From contig JASFXZ010000003.1 of NCBI GenBank assembly GCA_032209605.1, positions 29,352,762 to 29,416,761 on the forward strand: DNA of 64,000 nucleotides, read 5' to 3'. Both the position numbers and the translations under genes were made by a program. Below the pieces are notes generated by a model. It made no database searches. It was given only the letters and a program-made list of their open reading frames with translations, and was not told the origin of the DNA. Below, in pieces: positions 12,801-23,830 of this stretch. Numbering within the stretch: position 1 is the first letter of the stretch; every line of letters starts with the position of its first letter. This DNA is from Mactromeris polynyma. Taxonomy: Eukaryota; Mollusca; Bivalvia; Venerida; Mactridae.

Positions 12801-15800
12801 AACATATTATAAGTTATGTTGCGGTTTATCAGCGTTTAACGCTTATACAAGTATGTGCTTTGGTCAGCATAATACAGTACTCCTGTATGTCCAGCTACCG
12901 GGTATTATTACTAGTATGTTCTCCCTACGCAACTACCCTGGCTGAGGGGTTGTCTTCACTCATAATGGATGCCAAAATTCGCACCAGGATCAAACTCAGG
13001 AGTTATTAATCAAATGCCTTCCAGTTTACGCTCACCATCATATTCAATCATAACTATTATAGTATTTCGTACTTATAATTGACTTGTTATCTTATTTTCT
13101 GGTATATATTTACAATCAAAGCTGCCCTGGATACAAATGGTTGTAGTTTGACACACATCATTAGAATCGTAAATGGGTTTTATGTTGAGGCTTTTTATTT
13201 GTTCAGAGATGAAATTAGTAAAGGACTTGCCACAACTAACAGGAAGAGAGCAGCCGACTATTGCTATTGTGACGTCATTATATTGTGAGAAGCTAGCTGT
13301 AGACGCTATGATTGATGACAAAACAACATTCGTGAAGTATAAAACTGAAGGTAAGATATAAGTCATCTCCTTGATTACATTATGGCTAGTAGGACTATAT
13401 CATATTTTGAAAACATTCATATGTCACATTAGCGAAGGAAAATTGTTTGAAAGTGGAATGTAGAAATGATAAAATAATCTTCATAGTTGTAAAAAGCGGC
13501 CATATTATGCATTTACTCCTGTATTTTTAGTGGATCAAACAAGTATTAAACAGGAAGTACAGTAAAACCTCAATAATAAGACCACCATTGGGACTGGTCT
13601 TGATATTGAGGTGGTCTTAATATTGAGGTTGAATAAAAAGCAAAACAGTGAAAATGGACTTGAACATTGTGCTCTTAATTTTGAGGTGGTTATATTATTG
13701 AGGTGGTCTTATTATTGAGGTGGTCTTATTATTGAGGTGGTCTTATTATTGAGGTGGTATTATTATTGAGGTGGTCTTATTATTGAGGTGGTCTTTAAGT
13801 GAGGTTTTACTGTATGATACAAAGAATAATCTAACTTATTTATACCTAATTTGTACGCATATGCTTTCATTGAGATAATTTACGAGACCAGCATTGTCAT
13901 AAGCTTCGTTTCTTACGCGTATTTGTGTTGCATACATCATAGTTAAACTGAAAAACATATACCGTGTATATAAAGCGTTCATTTAAATGTTTTATTTTGT
14001 ATCTTCAGTTCGACGTAGCTTTGTAGGTAAGCATAGTACGTCCAGCAGCCTTTGGTTTGTCACATGCGACATATTGGACTAGTTTTCATTTGTTTACCTT
14101 ATGCACCATTTAAATATTTCATATTATCCGTACACGAAACCCTGATGGTACATTTGTAGTTGCCAGATCATGAATAATGCACGTTCCTTGTACACATATG
14201 TAGTTAGTGATTCATGCTATTCCACAGTATATATTGTTTCGTTTATTCCCTGTTTACCTAACGTTGTTGAACCGTTTGTTTGACTTACAACCTTAGTGTG
14301 TTTACCCGTTTTATACTTTAATAACATATTTAATCGCCTCTATATTTGATGGCGGTCACATATCACCAATGTTTCGAAAACCTTTATCGTGTTTTATATT
14401 TTTCTCTCTTCAAGTACGCAATAATTATTTTTCTGTAGTATATGCGTACTTAAAAGAAAAGAACTGAAACAAAAAAGCGGAGTGGAATCTTATACAGATA
14501 CACAGAATGTTTCATGCTCATTGTCATAATTATGATTGTCGGACAATATTTATCTGGCACACATTCGTATAAATCCGTCAATTATTGTTTGCGAAATACG
14601 AAGACCGTCTTTCACTGTAAAAAAGTGTACCATTATCACACGAACGACGAGAACGGCGATTGTGTCCGATGAGAGTAGGCGAAAATTAATGAGTGCCAGT
14701 TAAATTCTGTCAACTCATAGATATAGATTTACCTTCTCTGCTTCTTTTCACTTGAATTACAATGACACAAACATCTCGAATAAACTGATCTTAATTTCTG
14801 TGCTTCACGTGAAAGGTCATGTTTGTTGATATTGTCATAATATCAGGAAATAAATCATTTCCTTATCGCTATGTAATGTTCGTGTGTTTCCAAGAATACA
14901 TAGTTCTCACAGCTACAATATTTACACCCCTTGTTCTGAAGTGTCGGCCATTATAATATGCAAATTTCCTTTAAAGGGAATATGATGTAAACAATGATAA
15001 ACTAATCCGATTTATAAAAAAAAACTTATTCATTTTGCTCATGTGGGCATTTCGCTCAGTAAGTTGAAGAAAAAGTGATTGTCACATGCAAATAATCTTG
15101 GTATTTTCTCAATTATCACATATTTGGAAATTACTCGTATAAGGGCTTATCAGTTTTGCCTATCAAAATGGTCGACAGAACAAGGGAGGTAAATATTGAC
15201 CTTTCACCTTTCATAGTGTGGGAACTATGTATACACATTAACACTTATAGACTGATATCAGAATGAATCGTCAACAAGAGGATACTACCAAATCAACGAA
15301 ACGACTAAGTATGCACACATACTAACAGAATAAGATAACATCTGCCGTGAAGCACGGAAAATATACCAGAAAGCAGCAATCGTAATTCTTGTTCTCACAA
15401 CGATACGACATTATTCTTATTCGTTAAGTTTTTTATAACAGTAATTCCTCGTGACGAATGTTTAGTTTGTACTGGGGTTTATTTTGGCGATTTATATATT
15501 TTTCGCCATTTTCAAGCTAAGCTAAATCAAAAGTTGTTGAAAACGCCAACATTAGCTCCGCTGATTTGACCCGATTTAAGTATATACTCAAATGCTATGG
15601 ATGCATCAATTGTCATAATAATACGGATATAAGAAACGGTTTTATTTTATTCCGCGTTTGAAGATGTGCACTTTAGCAATTATAAGTGATTGCAAACTTC
15701 GGATGGTAATAAATATCCAGTAAACATTGAAAGATACAGAGTAAAACTTTTTTTTAAACAAGCGAAACACATTCCCTAAAAACAGGTTTTTAATTAATAT

Positions 15801-17951
15801 TTTATTTCCTTAAATTATTGGTTAATATTGTGATTTATTTCTACATTTATCAATAGGAGAATCCCAGGTATATACTGTGGGTACAATTGGTCGGTTCAAA
15901 GTAGTGAGTACAAAGTTGTCCAAACATCGTACATCTAACCAGTCTGCCAGAATATCAGCCGAAAATACCATTACACGAATACTAGGTATTGTTTTATTTT
16001 CCTTCCATTGACACGCACAATCTTTTGAAAATAAAAATATATAAATAGTAATTGATAGTAAACGCAAAATTTTAGTTTGACACATACTACGCTCAAACGC
16101 ATTTCTAATTGGTCATCCCACATTTCTGCATCTTATAATTTTGATAGAAATCTTTACAGATCAACTTTTTCGTACAATCATGTGTGAATTTTAGATTTCA
16201 AAGGATAACGGCATTGGGTAAGTTTGAAGTAAAACAAAGTTAGTCAATTTATATTTCTCTGTATTTATCTTGAAAAGTAGGATACTCAGTAATATAACAC
16301 GTGACCAATTAGAAAAGCAGTTGGGTGTAGTTCCGTTACAAATTAAATATTACATATGCAGTTAAATTTGAAATATTAGAAATCTTTGTGCCATTGTTTC
16401 ATTATTTAGAAATAAATTTTGATTTGAATATTAACATGTTCAAAAATAATTTCAATTAAACATACATTTCATTAGATTTGACAAGAAAACAATTGGTAGA
16501 TTAGATACGCTGTTAGTGCTCGTTTATTTAGATTCGAGTCATGACTGCTTCATTTTTTTTATAAATCAAAGACTTACTAACTGGATTAGTTACAGTGGCT
16601 GTTGTTGTGTGCGTGATGGTTGGTTGATTTTAATGATTAGTTACTGCCTACTTAGTCAATTTATGTATATATGTTGGAAATCAAGGACCATATAGCGATA
16701 AAGGGTGAGGTTAGCTAGCTGTCAAATCGATTTAAACCCCCAGTATTGTTTTGCTGACAGTTCCAAGGCTGTAATTCGCTTTATGATTGTTTCTGTTTGT
16801 GTTATAAATGTGTTTTGTATTTCCCTTTCCCCTGTGCAATTCTGTCACTTTATACAGTGTTCAGATTGTTTCCTGTCCATTTTTGGCCTATTAAGGCCAG
16901 TTGTCTTGACTTGTCCTGTGATCTTTTCCATCCATTTATTCCCACCTCCCCCTCCCTTTACTGTCCACTTTGATTCTCCTAGTTATTCCTTGTGATCTGC
17001 TGGGCCATTCCTTGTGCCTCAGTTCCTTAATATGTGTACCGTTTGACCTCCTGTAGTGCCTTATGTTTTGTGGATTGTTGTTTTTCCGGAGATCTGCGTT
17101 GGGAGGCACTTTCTTATGTATGTGGCTTTCCCTGTAGTTACGTATTCTCTCTCTTTTACACAATATAGATAATGGATGATATAACTTCACTAAAAGAGCC
17201 ATTAATTGTCAGATTTGTTTATCTTATCGTAGGTTCATTTAACAAAGTCGAGCACGTGCTATTGGTCGGTGTCGCCGGAGGTGTTCCGAATTGGTGCAAT
17301 AGTTCTAAACACGTTCGACCAGGCGACGTTGTCGTGTCTATGACAACGGAAAGATTGGACCCTATGTATATCCATTGCTCCAAAATAGACAATGAATCAC
17401 GTGACAAGGGGTACATATACTCAACGAGGTCATTTACATGCAGGAATAAAACATTACAGAATGTTTCAATGAGTCTGGAATCCATTGTGAAGACAGAATG
17501 GCGTAAACCAAGACCCTGGGACTTATACATTGAGGAAGGTCTTATAGCGTTAGAAAAACAGGAAACTAGTTTTAAACGACCAATAAGCGACAAAACTCTA
17601 CGACTTATGAAAAATGACGATGGATCGGAAATCATGTATGAACATCCAATGCCGATGACCAAGCAAGATTTCCGACCGGATGTTCCAAATATATGCTTTG
17701 GAGCCATAGGAAGTGGTCGTTTGATAACCAGAACACCGTCTGTCAGAGGCACCTTTGCTGCATACCATAATGTTAAGGCTTTCGATCTTGACTTTGAAGC
17801 TGTACTTGAATCACTTGATGGTAACAGGAATGAGAGTTTTCTTGTAATCCGTGGTATATCTGACTACAAGGATGGAAGTACAAGGGACTGGCAACCATAT
17901 TCCTCGCTCACTGCTGCTGCTTATATGAAAGCCTTAGTTATGGCCCTTTAA
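7973..17951 (+). CDS. Multi-domain protein: unknown N-region, FAMeT, winged-helix-like and nucleoside phosphorylase domains
   Basis: Ten exons join with agreeing phases: 7973-8116, 8822-9019, 9697-9819, 10189-10454, 11086-11269, 11892-12030, 12658-12797, 13207-13350, 15857-15985, 17233-17951. They give 727 codons plus TAA; the start exon is missing. Order: unrecognised region (about 1-154), Methyltransf_FA domain (155-304), winged-helix-like segment (310-395), PNP_UDP-type phosphorylase (400-727). An AATAAA at 18053-18058 follows the stop by about 100 nt, supporting a 3' end here. The FAMeT domain is often a sugar/ligand-binding-like module in invertebrate proteins. The phosphorylase fold cleaves nucleoside N-glycosidic bonds and also occurs in fungal and animal immune-type receptors. 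A role in innate sensing or nucleotide metabolism is inference only. Introns carry several MITEs. Confidence 0.7.
8583..8740. mobile_element. pogo/Tigger-like MITE, copy 2
   Basis: A 158-bp element with near-perfect ends, CAGTAAAACCTCA and TGAGGTTTTACTG, and the same interior phrases as the other copies ('aataagaccac', 'ttttcactgttttgctc'). It lies in the intron just upstream of the exon at 8822. The flanking bases are not TA, so the target site has mutated. Confidence 0.8.
9053..9227. mobile_element. Tc1/mariner-like MITE (second family)
   Basis: A 175-bp element has inverted ends (cactcggacctcgtttattc at the left; gaatgaacgagggccgactg at the right), flanked by TA on each side. The interior is rich in ATTCGAA motifs. 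It lies in the intron after exon 8822-9019. The ends differ from the CAGTAAAACCTC family. Confidence 0.75.
10189..11269 (+). CDS. FAMeT (Methyltransf_FA, PF12248-type) domain exons
   Basis: Exons 10189-10454 and 11086-11269 join in phase 0. The joined peptide has the pattern of the farnesoic acid O-methyltransferase domain: FTPDIYQYNFVPE, then FLTFMIKAKCDAHIALS, EIVIGAENNTKSMI, ILSGN, then ELRYFWISW, IEVGRG, FLEWHLPD and a C-terminal QFEF. These blocks are in the family order and the length, about 150 residues, is complete. Despite the name, the domain is mostly found in proteins with no shown methyltransferase activity, where it looks like a binding module, so I do not infer catalysis. Confidence 0.8.
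10562..10810 (-). mobile_element. CRE-containing MITE, copy 1 (inverted)
   Basis: About 250 bp within the intron between the two FAMeT exons, and the reverse complement of the elements at 11616 and 58187. Near the ends it carries TGACGTCATTTC and its inverted partner, and in the middle 'gtgacgtcacatgtgacg'. The right end GGCGCTCCTC is clear; the left end is diverged and its boundary approximate. Confidence 0.7.
11616..11826 (+). mobile_element. CRE-containing MITE, copy 2
   Basis: Starts gagcgccgctgtacgattt and ends cccacagcagcgc, with subterminal 'cttcttgaagtgatgtcatt' mirrored by 'aatgacgtcacttacagaag'. The middle ('ggtaagcaatatttacccca') matches the copies at 10562 and 58187. It has no coding capacity. 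It sits about 65 bp upstream of the winged-helix exon. Confidence 0.75.
11892..12797 (+). CDS. Winged-helix-like domain exons
   Basis: Exons 11892-12030 and 12658-12797 join in phase 2. The peptide begins with a basic Lys/Arg stretch, then RRQIMWLAKKQRILHCMED, YPNTLSVQDLLQ, GGNLDAGTLVMMMKELEKS and finally VREVEVGRWLRI. The pattern of three helices followed by a short beta hairpin, with a hydrophobic recognition-like helix (LVMMMKELEKS), resembles a winged helix-turn-helix. Such domains often serve as effector or adaptor modules rather than DNA binders in sensor proteins. The assignment rests on pattern only. Confidence 0.55.
13207..17951 (+). CDS. Nucleoside phosphorylase (PNP_UDP_1-like) domain exons
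   Basis: Exons 13207-13350, 15857-15985 and 17233-17951 join in phase 1. Family landmarks in order: first beta strand TIAIVTSLYCEKLAVDAM; YTVGTIGRFKVVST; RTSNQSARISAENTITRIL; the glycine loop HVLLVGVAGGVP (about residues 496-507); VRPGDVVVSM; FDLDFEAVLES, at the place of the usual nucleoside-binding 'DMEA' motif; and VIRGISDYKDG with the Asp expected to protonate the base (about 699), followed by DWQPYSSLTAAAYM. The domain is complete, and the key Asp and Glu positions seem to be kept, so activity is possible. The substrate cannot be read from sequence. This subtype resembles the phosphorylase domains attached to NLR-like proteins more than metabolic PNPs. Confidence 0.75.
13560..13812. mobile_element. 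pogo/Tigger-like MITE, copy 3, internally expanded
   Basis: Ends CAGTAAAACCTCA and TGAGGTTTTACTG, TA on both sides. It is 253 bp against about 160 bp for the other copies, because the 17-bp unit gaggtggtcttattatt near the right end has been amplified to about five copies (13687-13795). It lies in the 2.5-kb intron before the exon at 15857. Confidence 0.9.
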
Positions 17952-18052
17952 ATTGCTTTTTATGCTTCTTCTTTGAAACCGTTATCTGTTTCGGAACACT
18001 TTGCCTTATACGCTTTACTATATAAATATGTTAGCCGTTATATATACGTGGC

Positions 18053-18058
18053 AATAAA
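18053..18058 (+). terminator. Polyadenylation signal after the phosphorylase exon
   Basis: AATAAA about 100 nt after the TAA at 17949-17951. It supports a transcript ending with the phosphorylase domain. Position and motif only. Confidence 0.5.
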
Positions 18059-18724
18059 GCTATCATGCATCTCTTACATTTTGTTGTACATGAAGTTGTC
18101 TCTGTCTTACGAATTCCTAGATATGTTACGTTTGCAATATTATGTTAACTCAAGAAATATAATTTTTGGGGTTAAACAAACTAATTTCTGCGATACAGAA
18201 TTTGGTTCATATCCACTTAGTTCATTGTCAATAATTATTGACCATAAAATTTAAATCAGAGCACTTGAACTCTATCCTATGCAACAAATCCGAGATGAGT
18301 CACATATTTATTTTCTAGGAAGTAACATAACAGACTACTTATTGCGATGGAAATAAACAGCGACTTCGTGTACTCAATACGTGTATAATTTATAATGAAT
18401 TACTAATTAAAGTGAGATATCTTGCATTGAGGCTATCGAGAAAAAATTACAATACAGGACAAGATTAATAGACTTTTAATTAAGCTGATTAAGTGAAGTG
18501 TTCAGCAAGGAAATGAAAACATCACAATGAGTTTCAAGGGAAAGGTACATGTAATTTCTTTTTATGTTTATAGAACTTCTCATGTGGTGTATGTTCATGT
18601 TGGCAACGAAGAACTTGTTTAAAAAAAGGTTTTAACGTCTTTATTTTAAATCGATTGTGAAACAAGTTCTTACAACTTATAATAATCTGCCACAATGACT
18701 GCATCATGTGTTACTCACCAGTAT

Positions 18725-18875
18725 TCGCGCCTAATTCAGGGATTATAAAGTGTGCGGTTCAACCTCCCCGGGGGAGGATTAGAACACTCGACATCCGGGG
18801 CAGGATTAGAACACTCGACATCCGGGTCAGGAGTCGGGCGCTCTTTCCATCGACCACTAAGCCTCGCTTATAATA
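18725..18875 (-). mobile_element. tRNA-derived SINE, minus strand, with internal duplication
   Basis: Read on the minus strand, it starts with a tRNA-like head (GCTTAGTGGTCGATGGAAAG, A box) and a B-box-like 'gttctaatcctg'. The segment 'aggattagaacactcgacat' occurs twice in tandem, about 28 bp apart. The tail phrase 'cctaattcagggatt' recurs in the SINE at 47230, so the two are the same family. Confidence 0.6.
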
Positions 18876-19200
18876 TTACAGTAATTATATGGCCATATTG
18901 TATATGTACCTATTAATGTAAGCTAGATTGTGATGAAACCGTTATATTCTTATTTCATTTATTCTCTAGTCCGTTTCTAATGATGTGGTTTAGTTGGAAA
19001 CTTTGCGGGGTTCAAACCATAACCTCTGGGTTGAGTGGCCGATAACTTAGTTATTATGGTAAACAACAATAAACTTGTAATAGCGCTAGTTTTTTCCATT
19101 TAACTAATTTATGTTTTTCAAACCGTTCCACGATAACATTTTATATCATAATCGTCAACGGTAAACAGCTAATCGCTATAGAAACCGTTCTCCATTTCAG

Positions 19201-20493
19201 GATAAGGGGCAAAAAATACCTGAGTGGGTACAACAGACTGTTCAGAAATCAAAGCTTGGATTTAACAGAGTTCACGATGAGCTGAAACGAATGTACGATG
19301 AAAGATTACAGACGGTCACAATCGAAGATCCGGATACCGAACAAAACGTTGCCAGTGCTGGTACGAAGACAAATGGTGTTATCAATAAAGTGTTTCATTT
19401 TATGGACAGCGTTAAGAATACCTTGTCGCGACACCGATTCAGTAGACTAAGATTTCACAGTGATTCTCCAATTTCTAGCGCGCAATCGTCGAACACAGTG
19501 GAACATGTTGATGATATGGACAGTTCTAAAAAGAGAGGACAGGTCTCGACCAAAGGTAATCAAACAGTAACCATGCCCTTTTCAGAGCTTCTTAGGTCGC
19601 AAGTTTACGTCAATGATCGAGTGGTTAACGAACAGGACGATGGTGGAAATAAAGAGTTTGGAGATGAATCCCAGGAACATAATTATGTAGACATTGATGA
19701 TTGTTCTCCGAATGACAGCAGTGACGCCGCGGAATCTGAGCGCCAATCTTGGTTAGATTTGGGACCCAAGTGTTCGACGAGAAGCTGCAACAAAATGCGC
19801 AGGTCTTCAGAATTTAAGAAACAAATTTTTCATGATGAAGATGAACATTGCTACAGTACGTTAAATACTGACAGACGCTGTCAAAATACCAATAGCTCTA
19901 TGCCCATGTGCAAATCGAACGAGGGATTGCCTACATGCGAAAACTGCTCATCTCGGGATAAAAACAAAAGAGATGATATACCCAGCAATGATAAAGGACT
20001 GTTTGGAGCCAGTACAGAGCAATATGCAAAACTATCTAGAAGTTTACCAGCGCAGTTAAACTTGAACGATGTTAATAGAATGTCCAAAAGAAACGACAAT
20101 CCTAATGTTGCTTCGGACTCGAACGATGATGCGCCCTCATCGCCCCAATACAAGGGCATATACAGATGTGATAACAATAGAAAAGAAATCACGCCTGTGC
20201 AATCAGGTCAGAGAAATGAGGTCATACCAGAAAAACATGATCTTAATTACTACGATGTGATAAAGTCTTTTTACGATTACACCGTTGAAGAAGTAGCCGA
20301 TTGTTTTAAGAAATGTGCATTTGTCGGATTAGCACAAGTCTGTCTGGATGAACAGTTGGATGGGGAATATTTTCGTGATATAACAGAAGACGATTTAAAA
20401 CAGGAACCTTTCCATATGAATTGGTTTCATGTCTCGAAACTTATGAAAGTGATAAATGGTTGGAGGCCTAAAAAAAACCGGCGTCCTGACTAA
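19201..20493 (+). CDS. Long 3' exon with disordered region and C-terminal SAM-like domain
   Basis: An open frame of 430 codons plus TAA follows a strong acceptor (CTCCATTTCAG); the first ATG is at 19291. Most of it is polar and Ser/Asp/Asn-rich, hence probably disordered. The last 80 residues look like a sterile alpha motif: YTVEEVADCFKKC, LDEQLDGEYFRDITEDDLK, then HVSKLMKVINGW. SAM domains mediate oligomerisation and protein contacts. The exon is on the same strand, 1.25 kb beyond the phosphorylase stop. A weak donor (GTTATG at 17937) in the phosphorylase exon is in phase 0 and would join it directly, replacing the last four codons. It may therefore be an alternative C-terminus (about 1,150 residues in total) or a separate gene starting at 19291 or in an unseen exon. 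Confidence 0.6.
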   Translation, partial: DKGQKIPEWVQQTVQKSKLGFNRVHDELKRMYDERLQTVTIEDPDTEQNVASAGTKTNGVINKVFHFMDSVKNTLSRHRFSRLRFHSDSPISSAQSSNTVEHVDDMDSSKKRGQVSTKGNQTVTMPFSELLRSQVYVNDRVVNEQDDGGNKEFGDESQEHNYVDIDDCSPNDSSDAAESERQSWLDLGPKCSTRSCNKMRRSSEFKKQIFHDEDEHCYSTLNTDRRCQNTNSSMPMCKSNEGLPTCENCSSRDKNKRDDIPSNDKGLFGASTEQYAKLSRSLPAQLNLNDVNRMSKRNDNPNVASDSNDDAPSSPQYKGIYRCDNNRKEITPVQSGQRNEVIPEKHDLNYYDVIKSFYDYTVEEVADCFKKCAFVGLAQVCLDEQLDGEYFRDITEDDLKQEPFHMNWFHVSKLMKVINGWRPKKNRRPD

Positions 20494-20659
20494 AGACACT
20501 TCACAGAAAATGTCTACGTATACATGTATTTCAATATTTATCACTGTGTTATGACTTAGTCGCGGCAGTTTTTGTTAAATCAAATACATACTGCATTTCG
20601 TGATCCTTTATAACAACAGCGTTCCATTGTTTCCCACAATATATAGAAGTGACTTATTT

Positions 20660-21850
20660 ATGGTTTTAATTATCCCACGCCTTAGGCATAGGGGATAGAA
20701 ATGGTAGCCGTGTGCGTGCGTGTGTGTGCCGGTGCGTGCACGTGTGTCGGTCACATATTTTGTCCGGTGTATAGTTCGGAAAGATATCAACTTCAAACTT
20801 CATATACAGATAAACCTCATTGAGGAGTAGTGCTATTCAAAAACCATAACTCCACCTTTAATAGTTTAAGAGTTGTTGTCCTTTGTGTATTTTAATAATT
20901 AATTTTGGTCCGGATTATTGCTCAAAAACTTTTCATATACAGATAAATGTAAATTTAGGAATAGTGCATTGCACGAGAACCATAACCCTATTGTGTTCCT
21001 TTTTTTAATTATCTCCCTTTAACATAATTTTCATTGAAAATTATGCTTGTCCGGAGCATAATTCAAATATTTTGTCCGGAGCATAATTCAAAATTTACTG
21101 AAAGGATCAATCCCAGATTTAAAATGTGCATAGATAGCAATTATGTTGAGTGCAATGCAAGCAATTCTTCTTATCTCTAGCTTGTCTCCCTTTACCATAC
21201 TCAGTTTACAATGTATGGTGTAGAAATCAAACACTCTTCAATGGATAGTCTGTAGATTGGAAAAAATAAGTTAGTGGCCATGAATTGGTGTGCATTTCAG
21301 TAGAAATGTACAGTTTAACACATCGGGATAAAAAATGAAACACTATTCAATTGATCGAATTCAAATTTGAAATACAAATAAGTGGCCGTAAATCGTAGTG
21401 CATTTCGGTAGAAATTTATTCTGGCAATTTCCTTTTTTAATTACTTCCCTTTATTATACATTTTTTTGCTTCAACTGACTATAATTTGACAGAATGTAGT
21501 ACAGGCAACTATAATTCTAGTTTTAAAAGCACATGTTTCGGTGAGCATCAATTGGTGTTCTGGATCTCTTGTTAGTTTTGTCCAGAACATAACTCCAGAA
21601 GTATTAGATAAAGACTTCAACTATTAAAATATGGGTACATCTCACACGGGAAGTAGTGCATTGCATACGATTCATGATTCTGCCTTTAGTATTTTAGTGT
21701 TATTGAACTTTAATTGAATTATACTTAACGCACGATTGTTTTAGTATAATAACTCCAAAAGTCTGTGGATTATTGACTTCTAACTTTCGCATTTCGCTGC
21801 CATTTGTTTATATAAATCTCCTTCCAAGAAGAGATGCCAGCGTTACGCTA
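20660..21850. repeat. Diverged interspersed repeat with internal modules
   Basis: Begins with 'cccacgccttaggcatag' and a GT/GC-rich tract. Then a module is repeated imperfectly: 'cggagcataattc', 'ttcatatacagataaa', 'gtagtgcattgca', 'accataact', 'agtttaagagttgttgt'. Versions are visible at about 20765, 20905, 21050 and 21585. This style of old, non-coding repeat is frequent in bivalve genomes, by my recollection. No protein remains. Confidence 0.5.
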
Positions 21851-23827
21851 AATTTAAGAGTAATATGAATATTCAATCATCTGTATTGTTTCTCTTTTTA
21901 TTACTTTCATTTTTACCTTTCCCAATGCTACATGTATATTGCTCCATATTTTAAAGCTGTTTTTTTTCACTTGAAAATGATCCAACTGATGATTGATATC
22001 ACTGGAGACACACAAGCAGACAGCATCATAAGTGATGCTTAATTGCAAAGATTTTGCATATAGAAAACTCTAATAAAGCTGTAATTAGTGATACAAGTTT
22101 TATTTTGCTATTTAACATGTGAACGTTTCCCTGTTGTTGTATCATACACGTTAGACTCCCAAGTATTTCTTTCGGCGGGGGATATTAACAGAACAGAACA
22201 GAAGATTATATTTGTTTTGACTTGTACATGGTTCATCGTCATATAATCACATACAAAGTACAAATATACTATATACAGTACATCACATGAGAACATGAAA
22301 TGAACGGAAGAGAAAAAGAAAACAGGGGATAACAAATCATATGACGTTATTAAAGAGAAAAGAGAAAATATGAAAAAATTACAAATATTGTTTGAAGGTG
22401 ACAATAGAATTATGGTAATGTTAAAGATCTTTGGTTTAAAGCATCTTTTACAGACTTAGCTACGTTGCATAATGTTTTTACATTTGAGCAACTCGAGAAA
22501 TTTGAACCGTTCATTGACGGTTTTTTACAATAGTATTTAAGGATATATTTTCTACGTTAATCGGTAAAAGATATTACTGCATTTTGTCGCAAATTACAAA
22601 TGTATATCTTATTGAAGTACGCCACGAACATTGTTAAGTGTCGATTCATTGATATAGGACACATGTACGTCAATGGATATCGTGGTTTTGTAATGATTAT
22701 GAGGTTTTAAAATAAATCCATGCGTCCGTTTCCACTTTACACACACAGTGACTTACATATTCATTGCAAACAATGAGTGCTTCTTAAGAGGCGTATATAA
22801 TTACAAACAGGAACATAATAGCGACCTATGTCTTATATACACACATGTACTTGATGAAAACAGCAATGTTTTCTTGTATTCGTATTTCATACATTTACAT
22901 TATTTACATTTTTCATTGTCATTGTAACTAATCAAAGTGTGTATTAGAACATCTCAGTTCGGCCTGGAGTACAGCTGAATCAGTTGTTAAACAAGGGAAG
23001 CAACTATGACGGGACTACTTGTATATTAGTTTCCGGGCTACCCGTGAAAGGCATTTATATACGCTGCATACACTCCAGTGGACAGAGCGTCATTAGTTTG
23101 TCAATGTTTCTACATGGTAGTAACCAATTTGAGGACAGCCTCCATTGTAAATGTACTTTCGAATTGTATGCTTACTGCATTTTAACTGATAGTGCAATTT
23201 AACAATTCACGAGAGCTTCGGTGCAATCTTTATGAACAGATCTTTGTACAATCATGTGTGTCTTTGGGTTTCAACAGATTGAGGTATGGGTAATACTGTG
23301 AAGTGAAACAATTTTATTTAACTTAAAGTGAACTTTAAGTTAAATAAAATTGCACCGAAATACGACATGCACACTGATAAACAGTGTGTTCCGATAGTCC
23401 TTTTCTTACGTTAGACGTAGGGACTGTCCATGGAAATCGGGCTGTTTTGATAAGCAACCACTGGCTACAATACCTGTTTCCAGGGACGATAATACGAGAC
23501 CTCATTGGACTCAAGCAGCAGCAATCAATATTAACTTTTCTTTACGTCTAACGCCTCATATATCATTTATTGTACTACTACATAATGTCCCTTATTATCA
23601 TCCATATATTTGTCCAATATCAGCCACCATATAAACACATCTTTATCATCCATTGATCATCATACCATATAACTTACAACAATATTTGTATGACGGGCGT
23701 CACTTGTTTTACTCATTTATATTTTATCAAACGGCTTAACACGGCACACATGCACATACTACGTCGTATTACCACCGTCTAATAAATGTATTACTGCATG
23801 GTAGCAAGAGGAGAATTGAGGCAGTCA
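21851..23827. other. Non-coding stretch with one perfect hairpin
   Basis: AT-rich intergenic DNA with no supportable gene. It contains the 21-bp-arm hairpin at 23309-23352, listed separately. Confidence 0.5.
23309..23352. repeat. Perfect 21-bp inverted repeat (hairpin)
   Basis: The left arm 23309-23329 (begins caattttatttaac) is the exact reverse complement of 23332-23352, with a 2-nt spacer. It could extrude as a cruciform or, if transcribed, fold as a stem. There is no T-tract or gene context to make it a terminator, and eukaryotic Pol II does not use such signals except in histone genes. Confidence 0.9.
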
Positions 23828-23830
23828 TAC

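Noticed and set aside
15822..16085. 87-codon minus-strand frame
   Set aside because: It is the antisense shadow of the phosphorylase exon 15857-15985 and neighbouring intron.
17219..17752. 177-codon minus-strand frame
   Set aside because: Antisense of the phosphorylase exon; the plus strand carries the family motifs.
17973..18254. 93-codon plus-strand frame after the phosphorylase stop
   Set aside because: AT-rich and hydrophobic by chance, contains the polyA signal region, and begins without an ATG (at TTG); likely 3' UTR.
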